The position numbers and the translations under genes were made by a program. From contig NZ_CP110636.1 in NCBI RefSeq assembly GCF_026153355.1, forward strand, positions 3,348,001-3,412,000: a stretch of 64,000 bases of DNA, in the 5' to 3' direction. Position 1 is the first letter of the stretch; each line of letters starts with the position of its first letter. This stretch comes from Streptomyces endophytica. Its GTDB lineage: Bacteria; Actinomycetota; Actinomycetes; Streptomycetales; Streptomycetaceae. The notes beneath the pieces are model-generated. The model saw only the letters and a list, made by a program, of their open reading frames with translations. It was not told where the DNA came from and did not search any database. Below, in pieces: positions 9,574-18,954 of this stretch.

Positions 9574-9644
9574 AGCGGGCGACGGGAATCGAACCCGCGT
9601 AGCTAGTTTGGAAGACTAGGGCTCTACCATTGAGCTACGCCCGC
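9574..9644 (-). tRNA. tRNA-Gly (anticodon TCC)
   Basis: Read on the minus strand it begins GCGGGCGTAGCTCAATGG and ends CGCCCGCT. Seven-base acceptor stem, D arm AGCTC..GAGC, anticodon arm CTAGT-CTTCCAA-ACTAG with TCC at the anticodon, and T arm GCGGG-TTCGATT-CCCGT. Length 71, CCA not encoded. Confidence 0.95.
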
Positions 9645-9860
9645 AGGCGCCACAGGTCGTCGGACCGCGGCACGCAGTGCATCCTAGCGGGTCGCGGCGG
9701 TGTCCCGCACACCCCTTCCCGCGGACGGCGCCCGTGACCGCGTACGCCGGCGCGGGTGTTCCGCGCGCCGCGCGCCGGTGGTGCCCCTCGCCGCTGCCCG
9801 GGCCTCGCAATAACTGGCAGCCGTACCGCGTCCGGCCATGTACCCTACGTGTCGCACCGA

Positions 9861-9937
9861 CGGGGTGTGGCGCAGCTTGGTAGCGCGTCCGCTTTGGGAG
9901 CGGAAGGTCGTCGGTTCGAATCCGGCCACCCCGACCA
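9861..9937 (+). tRNA. tRNA-Pro (anticodon TGG), CCA encoded
   Basis: Begins CGGGGTGTGGCGCAGCTTGG and ends CACCCCGACCA. Anticodon arm TCCGC-TTTGGGA-GCGGA with TGG, T arm GTCGG-TTCGAAT-CCGGC. Length 77 with an encoded CCA. It is divergent from tRNA-Gly, 216 bases apart, and lies upstream of tig. Confidence 0.95.
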
Positions 9938-10188
9938 GCAGGACCCTTCTCCGGCAAGGGTCCGTCCGGTCTCCGGCGGGGCCCGCCCAGCGGAACCCGG
10001 CCGGCCGGTCGGTCCGCCTGAGTGCCAGGCGTGCAAGATCACGTTGTCGGCGTCATCCTCCTTGCGGTTACTATGCAAACTGCGTGCCCGTGTGTCTGTG
10101 TACCGGGCGGATCGGCAGGGCCCGGATCAGCCGGGTGCCGGCGGATCTCAAGCAGAACCCCAGAAGTCAGCCCCAAGGAGACCGAACC

Positions 10189-11571
10189 GTGAAGAGCGCC
10201 GTGGAGACCCTGAACCCGACTCGGGTTCGGCTCACTGTCGAGGTGCCCTTCGAGGAGCTCAAGCCCAGCCTCGACGCGGCGTACAAGAAGATCAACCAGC
10301 AGGTCACGGTGAAGGGCTTCCGCCAGGGCAAGATCCCGGCGCGCGTCATCGACCAGCGGTTCGGCCGCGGCGCGGTGCTGGAGGAGGCCGTCAACGACGC
10401 GCTCCCGAAGTTCTACACCGAAGCGGTCAACGAGGCCGAGCTGAACGTCCTCGGCCAGCCTGAGGTCGACATCACCGAGCTGAAGGACGGCGAGACGCTG
10501 AACTTCACCGCCGAGGTCGACATCCGCCCCACCCTGGAGATCCCGGACTACTCCGGCATCGAGGTCGAGGTCGACGCCGTCGAGGTGTCGGACGAGGACG
10601 TCGACAAGTCGGTCGAGCAGCTGCGTGAGCGCTTCGCGACCACCAGCCCGGTCGAGCGCGCCGCCCAGGACGGCGACGTGCTGACCGTGAACCTCGAGGC
10701 CAAGGTCGACGGCGAGGTCCTGGAGGACGGCGTCGCCGAGGGTGTCACGTACACCGTCGGCTCCGGCGAGCTGCTCGACGGCATCGACGACGCGGTCACG
10801 GGCCTGGAGGCCGGCGGCAGCGCCACCTTCACCTCCGAGCTCAAGGGCGGCTCCGCCCAGGGCAAGGAGGCCGAGGTCAAGGTCGAGGTCACCGAGGTCA
10901 AGGCCCGCGAACTCCCCGAGCTGGACGACGACTTCGCGCAGCTGGCCAGCGAGTTCGACACCCTTGAGGACCTCAAGGCGGACAGCCGCAAGCGCCTCGC
11001 GCAGATGAAGAAGTACGACCAGGCCACCCAGGCCCAGGAGAAGGTCCTGGACGAGCTGCTGAAGCTCGTCGAGGTGCCGATGCCGGAGAAGCTGCTCGCG
11101 GACGAGATCCAGACCCGCAAGCACAACCTGGAGCACCACCAGCTCGGCCAGATGGGTCTCGACCTCGCGAAGTACCTGGAGATCCAGGGCAAGACCGAGG
11201 AAGAGTTCGACGCCGAGACCAAGGAGCAGGCGGAGAAGGGCATCAAGACCCAGTTCATCCTGGACGAGCTGGTCAACAAGGAGAAGCTGAACGTCAGCCA
11301 GGAGGAGCTCACCGAGCACCTCATGCGCCGCGCCCAGTCCTCCGGCATGTCCCCCGACCAGTTCGCCCAGGCCGTCGTCGAGGGCGGCCAGGTGCCGATG
11401 CTCGTCGGTGAGGTCGCCCGCGGCAAGGCCCTCGCGGTCGTCGTCGAGGCCGCCACGGTCAAGGACACCAACGGCGAGGTCGTCGACCTCGACGACGAGG
11501 ACGAGACGGCCGAGACCGTCGAGGCCGAGGGTGCCGAGGCCGAGGCCGCGGACGAGAAGCCCGAGGCGTAG
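10189..11571 (+). CDS. tig: Trigger factor, ribosome-bound chaperone and peptidyl-prolyl isomerase
   Basis: Binds the ribosome exit tunnel and folds nascent chains. The 460-residue product has the ribosome-docking signature [12 protein letters not shown] near residue 44-55 in the N-terminal domain, an FKBP-type domain around residues 160-245 ([15 protein letters not shown].. [14 protein letters not shown]), and the helical C-terminal chaperone domain with [14 protein letters not shown]. It ends in an acidic Glu/Ala-rich tail. GTG at 10189 follows CAAGGAG at good spacing; longer readings upstream run into tRNA-Pro and are rejected. It is closed by a strong terminator before clpP1. Confidence 0.97.
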   Translation: MKSAVETLNPTRVRLTVEVPFEELKPSLDAAYKKINQQVTVKGFRQGKIPARVIDQRFGRGAVLEEAVNDALPKFYTEAVNEAELNVLGQPEVDITELKDGETLNFTAEVDIRPTLEIPDYSGIEVEVDAVEVSDEDVDKSVEQLRERFATTSPVERAAQDGDVLTVNLEAKVDGEVLEDGVAEGVTYTVGSGELLDGIDDAVTGLEAGGSATFTSELKGGSAQGKEAEVKVEVTEVKARELPELDDDFAQLASEFDTLEDLKADSRKRLAQMKKYDQATQAQEKVLDELLKLVEVPMPEKLLADEIQTRKHNLEHHQLGQMGLDLAKYLEIQGKTEEEFDAETKEQAEKGIKTQFILDELVNKEKLNVSQEELTEHLMRRAQSSGMSPDQFAQAVVEGGQVPMLVGEVARGKALAVVVEAATVKDTNGEVVDLDDEDETAETVEAEGAEAEAADEKPEA

Positions 11572-11610
11572 GCCCCGGCCGCTCCGCGACCCGCGCAGAA
11601 CGACTGATCA

Positions 11611-11648
11611 ACGGGCCCGAACACGCACGTCCGCGTGTTCGGGCCCGT
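11611..11648 (+). terminator. tig terminator
   Basis: Perfect 16-bp stem, arms 11611-11626 and 11633-11648, with a six-base loop ACGTCC, 40 bases after the tig stop. Confidence 0.85.
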
Positions 11649-11672
11649 CCGTCGTACCGGTCGGTGAGCCTG

Positions 11673-11694
11673 CGCTCACAGCGAACAGTTGACA
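11673..11694 (+). promoter_or_regulatory. ClgR-like operator and -35 element upstream of clpP1
   Basis: On the minus strand 11686-11673 reads GTTCGCTGTGAGCG, which fits the GTTCGC-N5-GCG operator known for the Clp gene regulator ClgR in actinobacteria. It is directly followed on the plus strand by TTGACA (11689-11694), a good -35 hexamer. I could not assign a convincing -10 at 17-18 bases. Match to ClgR is by recollection of the motif, not by a search. Confidence 0.55.
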
Positions 11695-11855
11695 ATGCGG
11701 GATGGCGTTGTCCGACCTGCGCGTTAGGGTCCGTAGATACGAGGGCAGGGGAGTCCCTGAAACCGCGCCGGGGCGACATACGGCGCCCGATCCCCGCGCC
11801 CCAGAAGACGACGCTGTGACGGCCCCGAGCCGTCCGACAACGAGCAGGTGGACAC

Positions 11856-12470
11856 GTGACGATCCCGATGCCTTCCGCCGCCGCTGAGCCGACCTTCGGT
11901 GGCCTCGGCGACCAGGTCTACAACCGGCTGCTCGGCGAGCGGATCATCTTCCTCGGCCAGCCGGTCGACGACGACATCGCCAACAAGATCACCGCGCAGC
12001 TGCTTCTCCTCGCCGCGGACCCGGACAAGGACATCTTCCTCTACATCAACTCCCCGGGCGGCTCCATCTCGGCCGGCTTGGCGATCTACGACACCATGCA
12101 GTACATCAAGAACGACGTGGTGACGATCGCGATGGGCCTCGCCGCCTCCATGGGCCAGTTCCTGCTGAGCGCCGGCACCCCGGGCAAGCGCTTCGCGCTG
12201 CCGAACGCCGAGATCCTCATCCACCAGCCCTCCGCGGGTCTGGCCGGTTCCGCGTCCGACATCAAGATCCACGCCGAGCGGCTGCTGCACACCAAGAAGC
12301 GGATGGCGGAGCTGACGGCCTTCCACACCGGTCAGACGGTCGAGCGGATCACCCAGGACTCCGACCGCGACCGCTGGTTCTCCGCCGACGAGGCCAAGGA
12401 GTACGGCCTCATCGACGAGGTGATGACCTCCGCCGCCGGCGTTCCGGGCGGGGGCGGCACCGGGGCCTGA
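11856..12470 (+). CDS. clpP1: ATP-dependent Clp protease proteolytic subunit ClpP1
   Basis: Serine peptidase subunit forming the ClpP1P2 barrel that degrades proteins unfolded by ClpX or ClpC. The 204 residues carry the triad Ser98 ([10 protein letters not shown]), His123 (LIHQPSAG) and Asp172 ([11 protein letters not shown]). [10 protein letters not shown] near 65-74 is the substrate-binding strand. It is the first gene of clpP1-clpP2, 67 bases ahead of the second. GTG at 11856 follows GAGCAGGTGGACAC. The upstream GTTCGC-type box suggests ClgR control. Confidence 0.96.
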   Translation: MTIPMPSAAAEPTFGGLGDQVYNRLLGERIIFLGQPVDDDIANKITAQLLLLAADPDKDIFLYINSPGGSISAGLAIYDTMQYIKNDVVTIAMGLAASMGQFLLSAGTPGKRFALPNAEILIHQPSAGLAGSASDIKIHAERLLHTKKRMAELTAFHTGQTVERITQDSDRDRWFSADEAKEYGLIDEVMTSAAGVPGGGGTGA

Positions 12471-12537
12471 GCCCCGTACCACTCGCCCCTCAGCCACCCC
12501 AGCCCACTTGATCGCCACCAGGACGGTGAACACCACG

Positions 12538-13215
12538 ATGAACAACTTCCCCGGCAGCGGCCTCTACCCGCGCCCCGAGTCAGAGTTCTCCGGCCCGCGC
12601 GCGGAGTCCCGCTACATCGTCCCGCGCTTCGTCGAGCGCACGTCCCAGGGCGTGCGCGAGTACGACCCGTACGCGAAGCTGTTCGAGGAGCGAGTGATCT
12701 TCCTCGGCGTGCAGATCGACGACGCCTCGGCCAACGACGTCATGGCGCAGCTGCTGTGCCTGGAGTCGATGGACCCGGACCGCGACATCTCGATCTACAT
12801 CAACAGCCCCGGCGGCTCGTTCACGGCGCTCACGGCCATCTACGACACGATGCAGTTCGTGAAGCCGGACATCCAGACGGTCTGCATGGGCCAGGCGGCC
12901 TCCGCCGCGGCCGTGCTGCTCGCCGCCGGTACGCCCGGCAAGCGGATGGCGCTGCCGAACGCCCGCGTGCTGATCCACCAGCCGTACAGCGAGACCGGCC
13001 GCGGTCAGGTCTCCGACCTGGAGATCGCCGCCAACGAGATCCTGCGGATGCGCACCCAGCTGGAGGACCTGCTGGCCAAGCACTCCTCGACGCCCATCGA
13101 GAAGATCCGCGATGACATCGAGCGTGACAAGATTCTGACCGCCGAGGAGTCGCTGGCGTACGGTCTGGTCGACCAGATCGTCTCGACGCGCAAGTCGTCC
13201 GTCTCGATCGGCTAG
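12538..13215 (+). CDS. clpP2: ATP-dependent Clp protease proteolytic subunit ClpP2
   Basis: Partner subunit of ClpP1 in the mixed barrel. From the ATG at 12538 it is 225 residues; the N-terminus [13 protein letters not shown] is a propeptide-like extension before [14 protein letters not shown]. Triad residues lie in [11 protein letters not shown] (Ser), [12 protein letters not shown] (His) and [12 protein letters not shown] (Asp). The start is not certain: a GTG at 12526 and an upstream reading from 12508 are also in frame, and AGGA at 12519-12522 fits neither perfectly. Co-transcribed with clpP1. Confidence 0.94.
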   Translation: MNNFPGSGLYPRPESEFSGPRAESRYIVPRFVERTSQGVREYDPYAKLFEERVIFLGVQIDDASANDVMAQLLCLESMDPDRDISIYINSPGGSFTALTAIYDTMQFVKPDIQTVCMGQAASAAAVLLAAGTPGKRMALPNARVLIHQPYSETGRGQVSDLEIAANEILRMRTQLEDLLAKHSSTPIEKIRDDIERDKILTAEESLAYGLVDQIVSTRKSSVSIG

Positions 13216-13248
13216 CGCTTCTGCGCACAACGCGCCGGAGCGTTGCCT

Positions 13249-13291
13249 CCTTGGACCGGTTCGGGATCGAGTGAACCGAGTCGGTCCAAGG
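13249..13291 (+). terminator. Hairpin between clpP2 and clpX
   Basis: Arms CCTTGGACCG (13249-13258) and CGGTCCAAGG (13282-13291) with an inner GTTC/GAAC pair. It sits 34 bases after the clpP2 stop and 95 bases before clpX, so it can end or attenuate the clpP1P2 transcript; clpX probably also has its own promoter. Confidence 0.65.
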
Positions 13292-13386
13292 GGGGCCCGT
13301 ACGGGGGGCCCGGCAAGGTACCGTCGATAGGCAAGCACCCGGGTCCGTTGGAGCAATGCGGATCCCAGGCGAAGGGGAAGCACCTC

Positions 13387-14670
13387 GTGGCACGCATCGG
13401 TGACGGCGGCGACCTGCTCAAGTGCTCATTCTGCGGAAAGAGCCAGAAGCAGGTGAAGAAGCTCATCGCGGGACCTGGTGTGTACATCTGCGACGAGTGC
13501 ATCGACCTCTGCAACGAGATCATCGAGGAGGAGCTCGCCGAGACCTCCGAGGTGCGGTGGGAGGAGCTCCCCAAGCCCCGGGAGATCTACGAGTTCCTGA
13601 ACGGCTACGTCGTCGGCCAGGAGCCCGCCAAGAAGGCGCTGTCGGTCGCCGTCTACAACCACTACAAGCGGGTCCAGGCGGGCGAGAACGGCCCCGGCCG
13701 CGGGGACGACGGCATCGAGCTCGCCAAGTCCAACATCCTGCTGCTCGGCCCCACCGGCTCCGGCAAGACCCTGCTCGCGCAGACCCTCGCCCGGATGCTG
13801 AACGTCCCCTTCGCGTTCGCCGACGCCACCGCGCTGACGGAGGCCGGGTACGTCGGCGAGGACGTCGAGAACATCCTCCTGAAGCTGATCCAGGCCGCGG
13901 ACTTCGACATCAAGAAGGCCGAGACCGGCATCATCTACATCGACGAGATCGACAAGGTCGCCCGGAAGAGCGAAAACCCGTCGATCACCCGTGACGTCTC
14001 CGGCGAGGGCGTCCAGCAGGCCCTGCTGAAGATCCTGGAGGGCACCACCGCCTCGGTCCCGCCCCAGGGCGGCCGCAAGCACCCGCACCAGGAATTCATC
14101 CAGATCGACACGACGAACGTGCTGTTCATCGTGGGCGGTGCCTTCGCCGGCCTGGAGAAGATCATCGAGGCCCGGTCCGGCGCCAAGGGCATTGGCTTCG
14201 GCGCGACGATCCGCTCCAAGCGGGAGATCGAGTCCAAGGACCAGCTCCAGGACGTCATGCCGGAGGACCTGGTCAAGTTCGGCATGATCCCCGAGTTCAT
14301 CGGCCGGCTCCCGGTCCTCACCTCGGTCCACAACCTCGACCGCGAGGCGCTCCTGCAGATCCTCGTCGAGCCGCGCAACGCGCTCGTCAAGCAGTACAAG
14401 CGCCTCTTCGAACTCGACGGTGTGGAGCTCGACTTCGACCGCCCGGCCCTGGAGGCCATCGCCGACCAGGCCATCCTCCGCGGCACCGGCGCCCGTGGCC
14501 TGCGCGCCATCATGGAGGAGGTCCTCCAGGCGGTGATGTACGAAATCCCGTCCCGCAAGGACGTCGCCCGCGTCGTCATCACCGAGGACGTCGTCCACTC
14601 CAACGTGAACCCCACCCTGGTCCCCCGCACCCGCGGCGACTCGGGCGAACCCCAAGAGAAGAGCGCGTAG
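13387..14670 (+). CDS. clpX: ATP-dependent Clp protease ATP-binding subunit ClpX
   Basis: Unfoldase of the AAA+ class that feeds substrates to ClpP. 427 residues: N-terminal zinc-binding domain with [11 protein letters not shown] and [12 protein letters not shown], Walker [17 protein letters not shown] near residue 123, pore loop [11 protein letters not shown], Walker [14 protein letters not shown], sensor 1 [12 protein letters not shown], the ClpP-docking IGF loop as GIGFGA near 260, and sensor 2 [16 protein letters not shown] at 13387 is preceded by GAAGGGGAAG; the longer reading from 13243 runs through the hairpin and is rejected. Confidence 0.97.
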   Translation: MARIGDGGDLLKCSFCGKSQKQVKKLIAGPGVYICDECIDLCNEIIEEELAETSEVRWEELPKPREIYEFLNGYVVGQEPAKKALSVAVYNHYKRVQAGENGPGRGDDGIELAKSNILLLGPTGSGKTLLAQTLARMLNVPFAFADATALTEAGYVGEDVENILLKLIQAADFDIKKAETGIIYIDEIDKVARKSENPSITRDVSGEGVQQALLKILEGTTASVPPQGGRKHPHQEFIQIDTTNVLFIVGGAFAGLEKIIEARSGAKGIGFGATIRSKREIESKDQLQDVMPEDLVKFGMIPEFIGRLPVLTSVHNLDREALLQILVEPRNALVKQYKRLFELDGVELDFDRPALEAIADQAILRGTGARGLRAIMEEVLQAVMYEIPSRKDVARVVITEDVVHSNVNPTLVPRTRGDSGEPQEKSA

Positions 14671-14691
14671 CCCGCGCCCGCCAGACGCACG

Positions 14692-14729
14692 AGAGCCGCC
14701 CGGCAGCTTGCTCGCTGCCGGGCGGCTCT
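14692..14729. terminator. Bidirectional terminator between clpX and the small secreted protein gene
   Basis: Perfect 16-bp stem, arms 14692-14707 and 14714-14729, loop TTGCTC. It lies between two convergent stops. Confidence 0.85.
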
Positions 14730-14736
14730 GTGTCTG

Positions 14737-15045
14737 TTAGATGTGGCCCGAGGGACCCGCGGTACCGAGTTCGCAGGCCCTCTGGGAAATCACCCACTTG
14801 ATCCCGAGTGACGTCAGGGAAGCTGCACAGAAGGGGATGTTGTTGTTCCGTACGATGAAGCCGCCCTCCCCCGTCATCTTGCATGCGGCGCGGACCTTCG
14901 GCCCCACCTTGTACCCGCCTTCGGCAATGAATGACGTGCACTGCTTCGTCGTGGCCTGAGCCGATCCGGTCGCCACGAGCGGAAGTGTCGCTGCCGTCAG
15001 CAGTACCCCTGTGGCCGCGGCCAGGCGGCGCGTTGTCTTGAGCAT
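14737..15045 (-). CDS. Small secreted protein with four or more cysteines
   Basis: 102 residues from the ATG at 15045, chosen because AAAGGGGG lies at ideal spacing; an upstream ATG is less good. A Sec signal peptide is clear: [13 protein letters not shown], a hydrophobic core [12 protein letters not shown] and the cleavage site SAQAT at about residue 27-31. The mature part of roughly 70 residues holds Cys in TKQCTS, RAACKM, PFCAAS and RACELG, so two disulphides are likely. I do not recognise the family. Lower G+C and more mixed codon use than its neighbours suggest an accessory gene. Confidence 0.75.
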   Translation of the reverse strand: MLKTTRRLAAATGVLLTAATLPLVATGSAQATTKQCTSFIAEGGYKVGPKVRAACKMTGEGGFIVRNNNIPFCAASLTSLGIKWVISQRACELGTAGPSGHI

Positions 15046-15234
15046 GAAGTCCCCCTTTGTTGATCTTCGAGTCGCCATGAACATATCAGCCCACAGGTCC
15101 GATCTCGGGTTACAAGGGGGTTTTCGTCACTGATTGGCCAGATTGCACGGTTATATCGCCCGGCATAAGGAAGAGCGTTCTACGAGGGGTCACCCCCGTC
15201 GAACGCTGTGAACGAGGCGGCGCCGAACGCACCG

Positions 15235-16185
15235 CTACTTCTCCTTGCGGACCTCGTTGCGTACCTTGGCCGCCTTCTCCGACAGCTGCTCGGCGGTGAG
15301 GGCCTCAGAGGTCGGGACGCCGCCGGACGCCGACGGGGGCGAGGCCTGGGACTGCACGATGCCGAGCGCACTGCTGTCGCCCCAGACGCACATGGATACC
15401 TTCTGCGACGCGGTGACGCCCCCCATCGAGACTGTGGCCTTCTGCACCTTGCACTTCATCACCGCGCCGTCGAAATCGCTGGGTGAGTACTCGGTCTCGG
15501 GCGTAACGGTTTCGATCTTGGCGTTGCCTGCCGACTTCTTCTGGTTCTCATCGAGCTTGGCGTACAGCTGGTCCACTGCGGTCTCCGGGTCGTTCACCTT
15601 CCCGTAGATGCCCGCCACTCCGAGGAGGAGCTTGCTGTCGTTGGTGTAGGCGCCCTGCACGAACTTGCCGTCCACGATGCCCATGGCTCGGAGTTCCTTG
15701 TCGTTGGAGAAGTCCTCCGGCGTCTTCCCGGCAGCGTTACCAGGAGCCTTGCTGTACTCGTTGTTCAGCAGCTTCTCCGGCAGCGAGATCGTGTACGGCT
15801 TCACGTCCCCGCCCGAGCCGAAGACGAAGTACGCGCCGACGCCGATGGCGGCGACGACGGCGACCGCGCCGATGATGAGGCCGATCTTCTTGCCGTTGCC
15901 GCCGGACTCCTCGGGGCCCTGGGGGATGACGCCGTAGGGGGTCTGCTGGCCGCCGTACGGGGCCTGCTGGCCGTACGCGGGCTGGGCGGGCTGCTGGGGG
16001 TAGCCGTAGCCCTGCTGCGGGGCCTGCTGCGGGTAGCCGTAGCCCTGCTGCCCGGGCACCTGGCCGCCTTGCTGCGGGTAGCCGTAACCGGGCTGGGGGG
16101 CCGGCGGCTGCTGCGGCTGGCCGTACGGACCGGGCTGCTGGGGCTGCTGGCCGTACGGGCCGGGAGGCGGCTGGTTGAAGCTCAT
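15235..16185 (-). CDS. Membrane-anchored protein with Pro/Gln/Tyr-rich N-terminus
   Basis: 316 residues. Residues 1-90 are low complexity (repeats of GYGYPQQ and PYGQQ), probably cytoplasmic and disordered. A single membrane segment lies near 98-120 (KKIGLIIGAVAVVAAIGVGAYFVF). The outer domain of about 195 residues begins PYTISLPEKLLNNEYSK and has two cysteines (MKCKVQK, MCVWGD) that may pair. This layout is common among Streptomyces surface proteins of unknown function. ATG at 16185 follows GAGGGGAA. The gene is divergent from valS. The reading frame would continue upstream far into the valS antisense strand; that extension is chance. Confidence 0.8.
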   Translation of the reverse strand: MSFNQPPPGPYGQQPQQPGPYGQPQQPPAPQPGYGYPQQGGQVPGQQGYGYPQQAPQQGYGYPQQPAQPAYGQQAPYGGQQTPYGVIPQGPEESGGNGKKIGLIIGAVAVVAAIGVGAYFVFGSGGDVKPYTISLPEKLLNNEYSKAPGNAAGKTPEDFSNDKELRAMGIVDGKFVQGAYTNDSKLLLGVAGIYGKVNDPETAVDQLYAKLDENQKKSAGNAKIETVTPETEYSPSDFDGAVMKCKVQKATVSMGGVTASQKVSMCVWGDSSALGIVQSQASPPSASGGVPTSEALTAEQLSEKAAKVRNEVRKEK

Positions 16186-16334
16186 GGAGCGGTTCCCCTC
16201 GTGACAACTGAGAACAGTTGAAGTTCTGCGATGTTGATGCGTTGCCGACATCCTGTACGACGGCGCCGACAGTCGTTGCCCCGGGGGCGAAACCGATTCG
16301 AAGCTGGTACACGGGCGCCCGTACACTGTCCGTC

Positions 16335-18954
16335 GTGACCGAGAACACTCAGCAGAGCACGCCCAGCGCCCCCGAACTGCCGACTCAGTACACGCCGGCC
16401 GATGTAGAGGGGCCGCTGTACGAGCGCTGGGTAGAGCGGGGCTACTTCGAGGCGGACGAGAAGAGCGACAAGCCGCCGTACACGATCGTGATCCCCCCCG
16501 AACGTCACCGGCTCCCTGCACCTGGGCCACGCCTTCGAGCACACCCTCATCGACGCCCTCACCCGCCGCAAGCGGATGCAGGGCTACGAGACGCTGTGGC
16601 AGCCGGGCATGGACCACGCCGGCATCGCCACCCAGAACGTCGTCGAGCGCGAGCTCGCCAAGGAGGGCGTCTCGCGGCACGACCTGGGCCGGGAGGCGTT
16701 CGTCGAGCGCGTCTGGCAGTGGAAGGACGAGTCCGGCGGCCAGATCTCGGGCCAGATGCGGCGCCTGGGCGACGGCGTCGCCTGGTCGCGTGAGCGGTTC
16801 ACGATGGACGAGGGCCTGTCCAAGGCCGTCCAGACGATCTTCAAGCGGCTCTACGACGACGAGCTGATCTACCGCGCCGAGCGCATCATCAACTGGTGCC
16901 CGCGCTGCCTGACCGCCATCTCGGACATCGAGGTGGAGTACCAGGACGACGACGGCGAGCTCGTCTCCATCCGCTACGGCGAGGGCGACACGTCGATCGT
17001 CGTCGCGACGACGCGGGCCGAGACGATGCTCGGTGACACCGCGGTCGCCGTCCACCCCGACGACGAGCGGTACGCCCATCTCGTCGGCACCGAGATCGAG
17101 TTGCCGCTGACCGGCCGCCGGATCCCGGTCGTCGCGGACGAGCACGTCGACCCCGAGTTCGGCACCGGCGCCGTCAAGGTCACCCCGGCCCACGACCCGA
17201 ACGACTTCGAGATCGGCCGGCGGCACGACCTCGCCAGCCTGGCCGTCCTCGACGAGCGCGGCGTCATCACGGCACACGGCCCGTTCCAGGGCCTGGACCG
17301 CTTCGAGGCCCGTTCCGCGATCGTCGGGGCGCTGCGCGCCGAGGGCCGGATCGTCGCCGAGAAGCGCCCGTACACCCACTCCGTCGGGCACTGCTCGCGC
17401 TGCAAGACGACCATCGAGCCGCGGCTGTCGATGCAGTGGTGGGTCAAGGTCGGCCCGCTGGCCAAGGCCGCGGGCGACGCGGTCCGGGACGGCAAGGTCG
17501 CGATCCACCCCAAGGAGATGGAGTCGCGGTACTTCGGCTGGGTGGACAACCTCCACGACTGGTGCATTTCCCGGCAGTTGTGGTGGGGTCACCGCATTCC
17601 GGTCTGGTACGGGCCGAACGGCGAGGTCGTCTGCGTCGGACCGGACGAGCAGCCGCCGAGCGGTGCGGGCTGGCACCAGGACACCGACGTCCTGGACACC
17701 TGGTTCTCGTCGGGCCTGTGGCCGTTCTCCACGCTCGGCTGGCCCGAACAGACCCCGAGCGTCGAGAAGTTCTACCCGAACTCCGTCCTGGTCACCGGCT
17801 ACGACATCCTGTTCTTCTGGGTCGCCCGGATGATGATGTTCGGCCTGTACGCGATGGACGGCACCCCGCCGTTCCACACCATCGCGCTGCACGGCATGGT
17901 CCGTGACCAGTTCGGCAAGAAGATGTCCAAGTCCTTCGGGAACGCGGTCAATCCGCTGGACTGGATGGACGCGTACGGGTCGGACGCCGTCCGCTTCACG
18001 CTCGCCCGTGGCGCCAACCCCGGCGTCGACGTGCCGATCGGCGAGGACTGGGTCCAGGGCTCCCGCAACTTCGCCAACAAGATCTGGAACGCCACCCGCT
18101 TCGCGCTCATGAACGGCGCGACCGTGGAGGGCGAACTCCCGCCCGCGGAGGCGCTGTCGGCGACCGACCGGTGGATCCTCTCCCGGCTGAACTCGGTCGT
18201 CGCCGAGGTCGACGCGTACTACGACGACTACCAGTTCGCGAAGCTGTCGGACACCCTCTTCCACTTCGCCTGGGACGAGGTCTTCGACTGGTACGTCGAG
18301 CTGTCCAAGACCACCTTCATGGCGGGCGGTCCGGCCGCCGACGCGTCGCGCCGGGTCCTGGGCGAGGTCCTGGACGTCACCCTGCGGCTGCTGCACCCGA
18401 TCGTCCCGTTCGTCACCGAGACGCTGTGGACGACGCTGACCGGCGGCGAGTCCGTCGTCATCGCCGACTGGCCGAAGGACTCGGGCTTCCGCGACGCGGC
18501 CGCGGAGCAGGAGATCGGGACCGTTCAGCAGGTCGTCACCGAGGTCCGGCGGTTCCGCTCCGACCAGGGCCTCCAGCCGGGCCAGAAGGTTCCGGCGCGG
18601 CTTGACCTGTCGGGCACGGCGCTGGCGCCGCACGAGGCCGCGATGCGGGCGCTGCTGCGGCTGCAGCCGGCCGGTGACGGCTTCCACGCCACCGCCTCGC
18701 TGCCGGTCGCGGGCGCCACGGTCGCGCTGGACCTGTCCGGCGCCATCGACGTCGAGGCGGAGCGCAAGCGGCTGACGAAGGACCTGGCCGCCGCCGAGAA
18801 GGAGAAGGCGCAGGCCACCGCCAAGCTCGGCAACGAGGCGTTCCTCGCCAAGGCGCCCGAGAAGGTCGTGGACAAGATCCGCGGCCGGCTGGGTGCCGCG
18901 GAGGCCGACATCGAGCGGATCACCGCGCAGCTGGCGGCTCTGCCCCAGGCGTAG
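16335..18954 (+). CDS. valS: Valyl-tRNA synthetase, frame broken at a C-run
   Basis: Charges tRNA-Val. The N-terminus from GTG 16335 ([13 protein letters not shown]) reads to YTIVIPP; then at 16493-16499 there are seven C where the family motif [15 protein letters not shown] would need nine, and the frame is lost. From 16501 the protein continues in another frame through GSLHLGHA (HIGH motif), [18 protein letters not shown], the editing domain, KKMSKSFGN (KMSKS) near 17920 and the C-terminal coiled coil, to the TAG at 18952. With two bases restored it is 873 residues, the normal length. As the gene is essential, a sequence error is the likely cause. TACACT at 16322-16327, seven bases before the GTG, suggests a leaderless mRNA. 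Confidence 0.92.

Noticed and set aside
9838..10188. An N-terminal extension of trigger factor starting inside tRNA-Pro
   Set aside because: The extension has no conserved sequence, and GTG 10189 has a strong ribosome site right before the conserved N-terminus.
16186..16334. A possible T-box or attenuator upstream of valS
   Set aside because: The gap is only 149 bases, no T-box core or terminator stem is seen, and a -10 box seven bases before the GTG points to a leaderless start.
16485..16510. Programmed frameshifting in valS
   Set aside because: Four other genes show the same kind of single deletion, so a common technical cause is simpler; no stimulatory structure was recognised.
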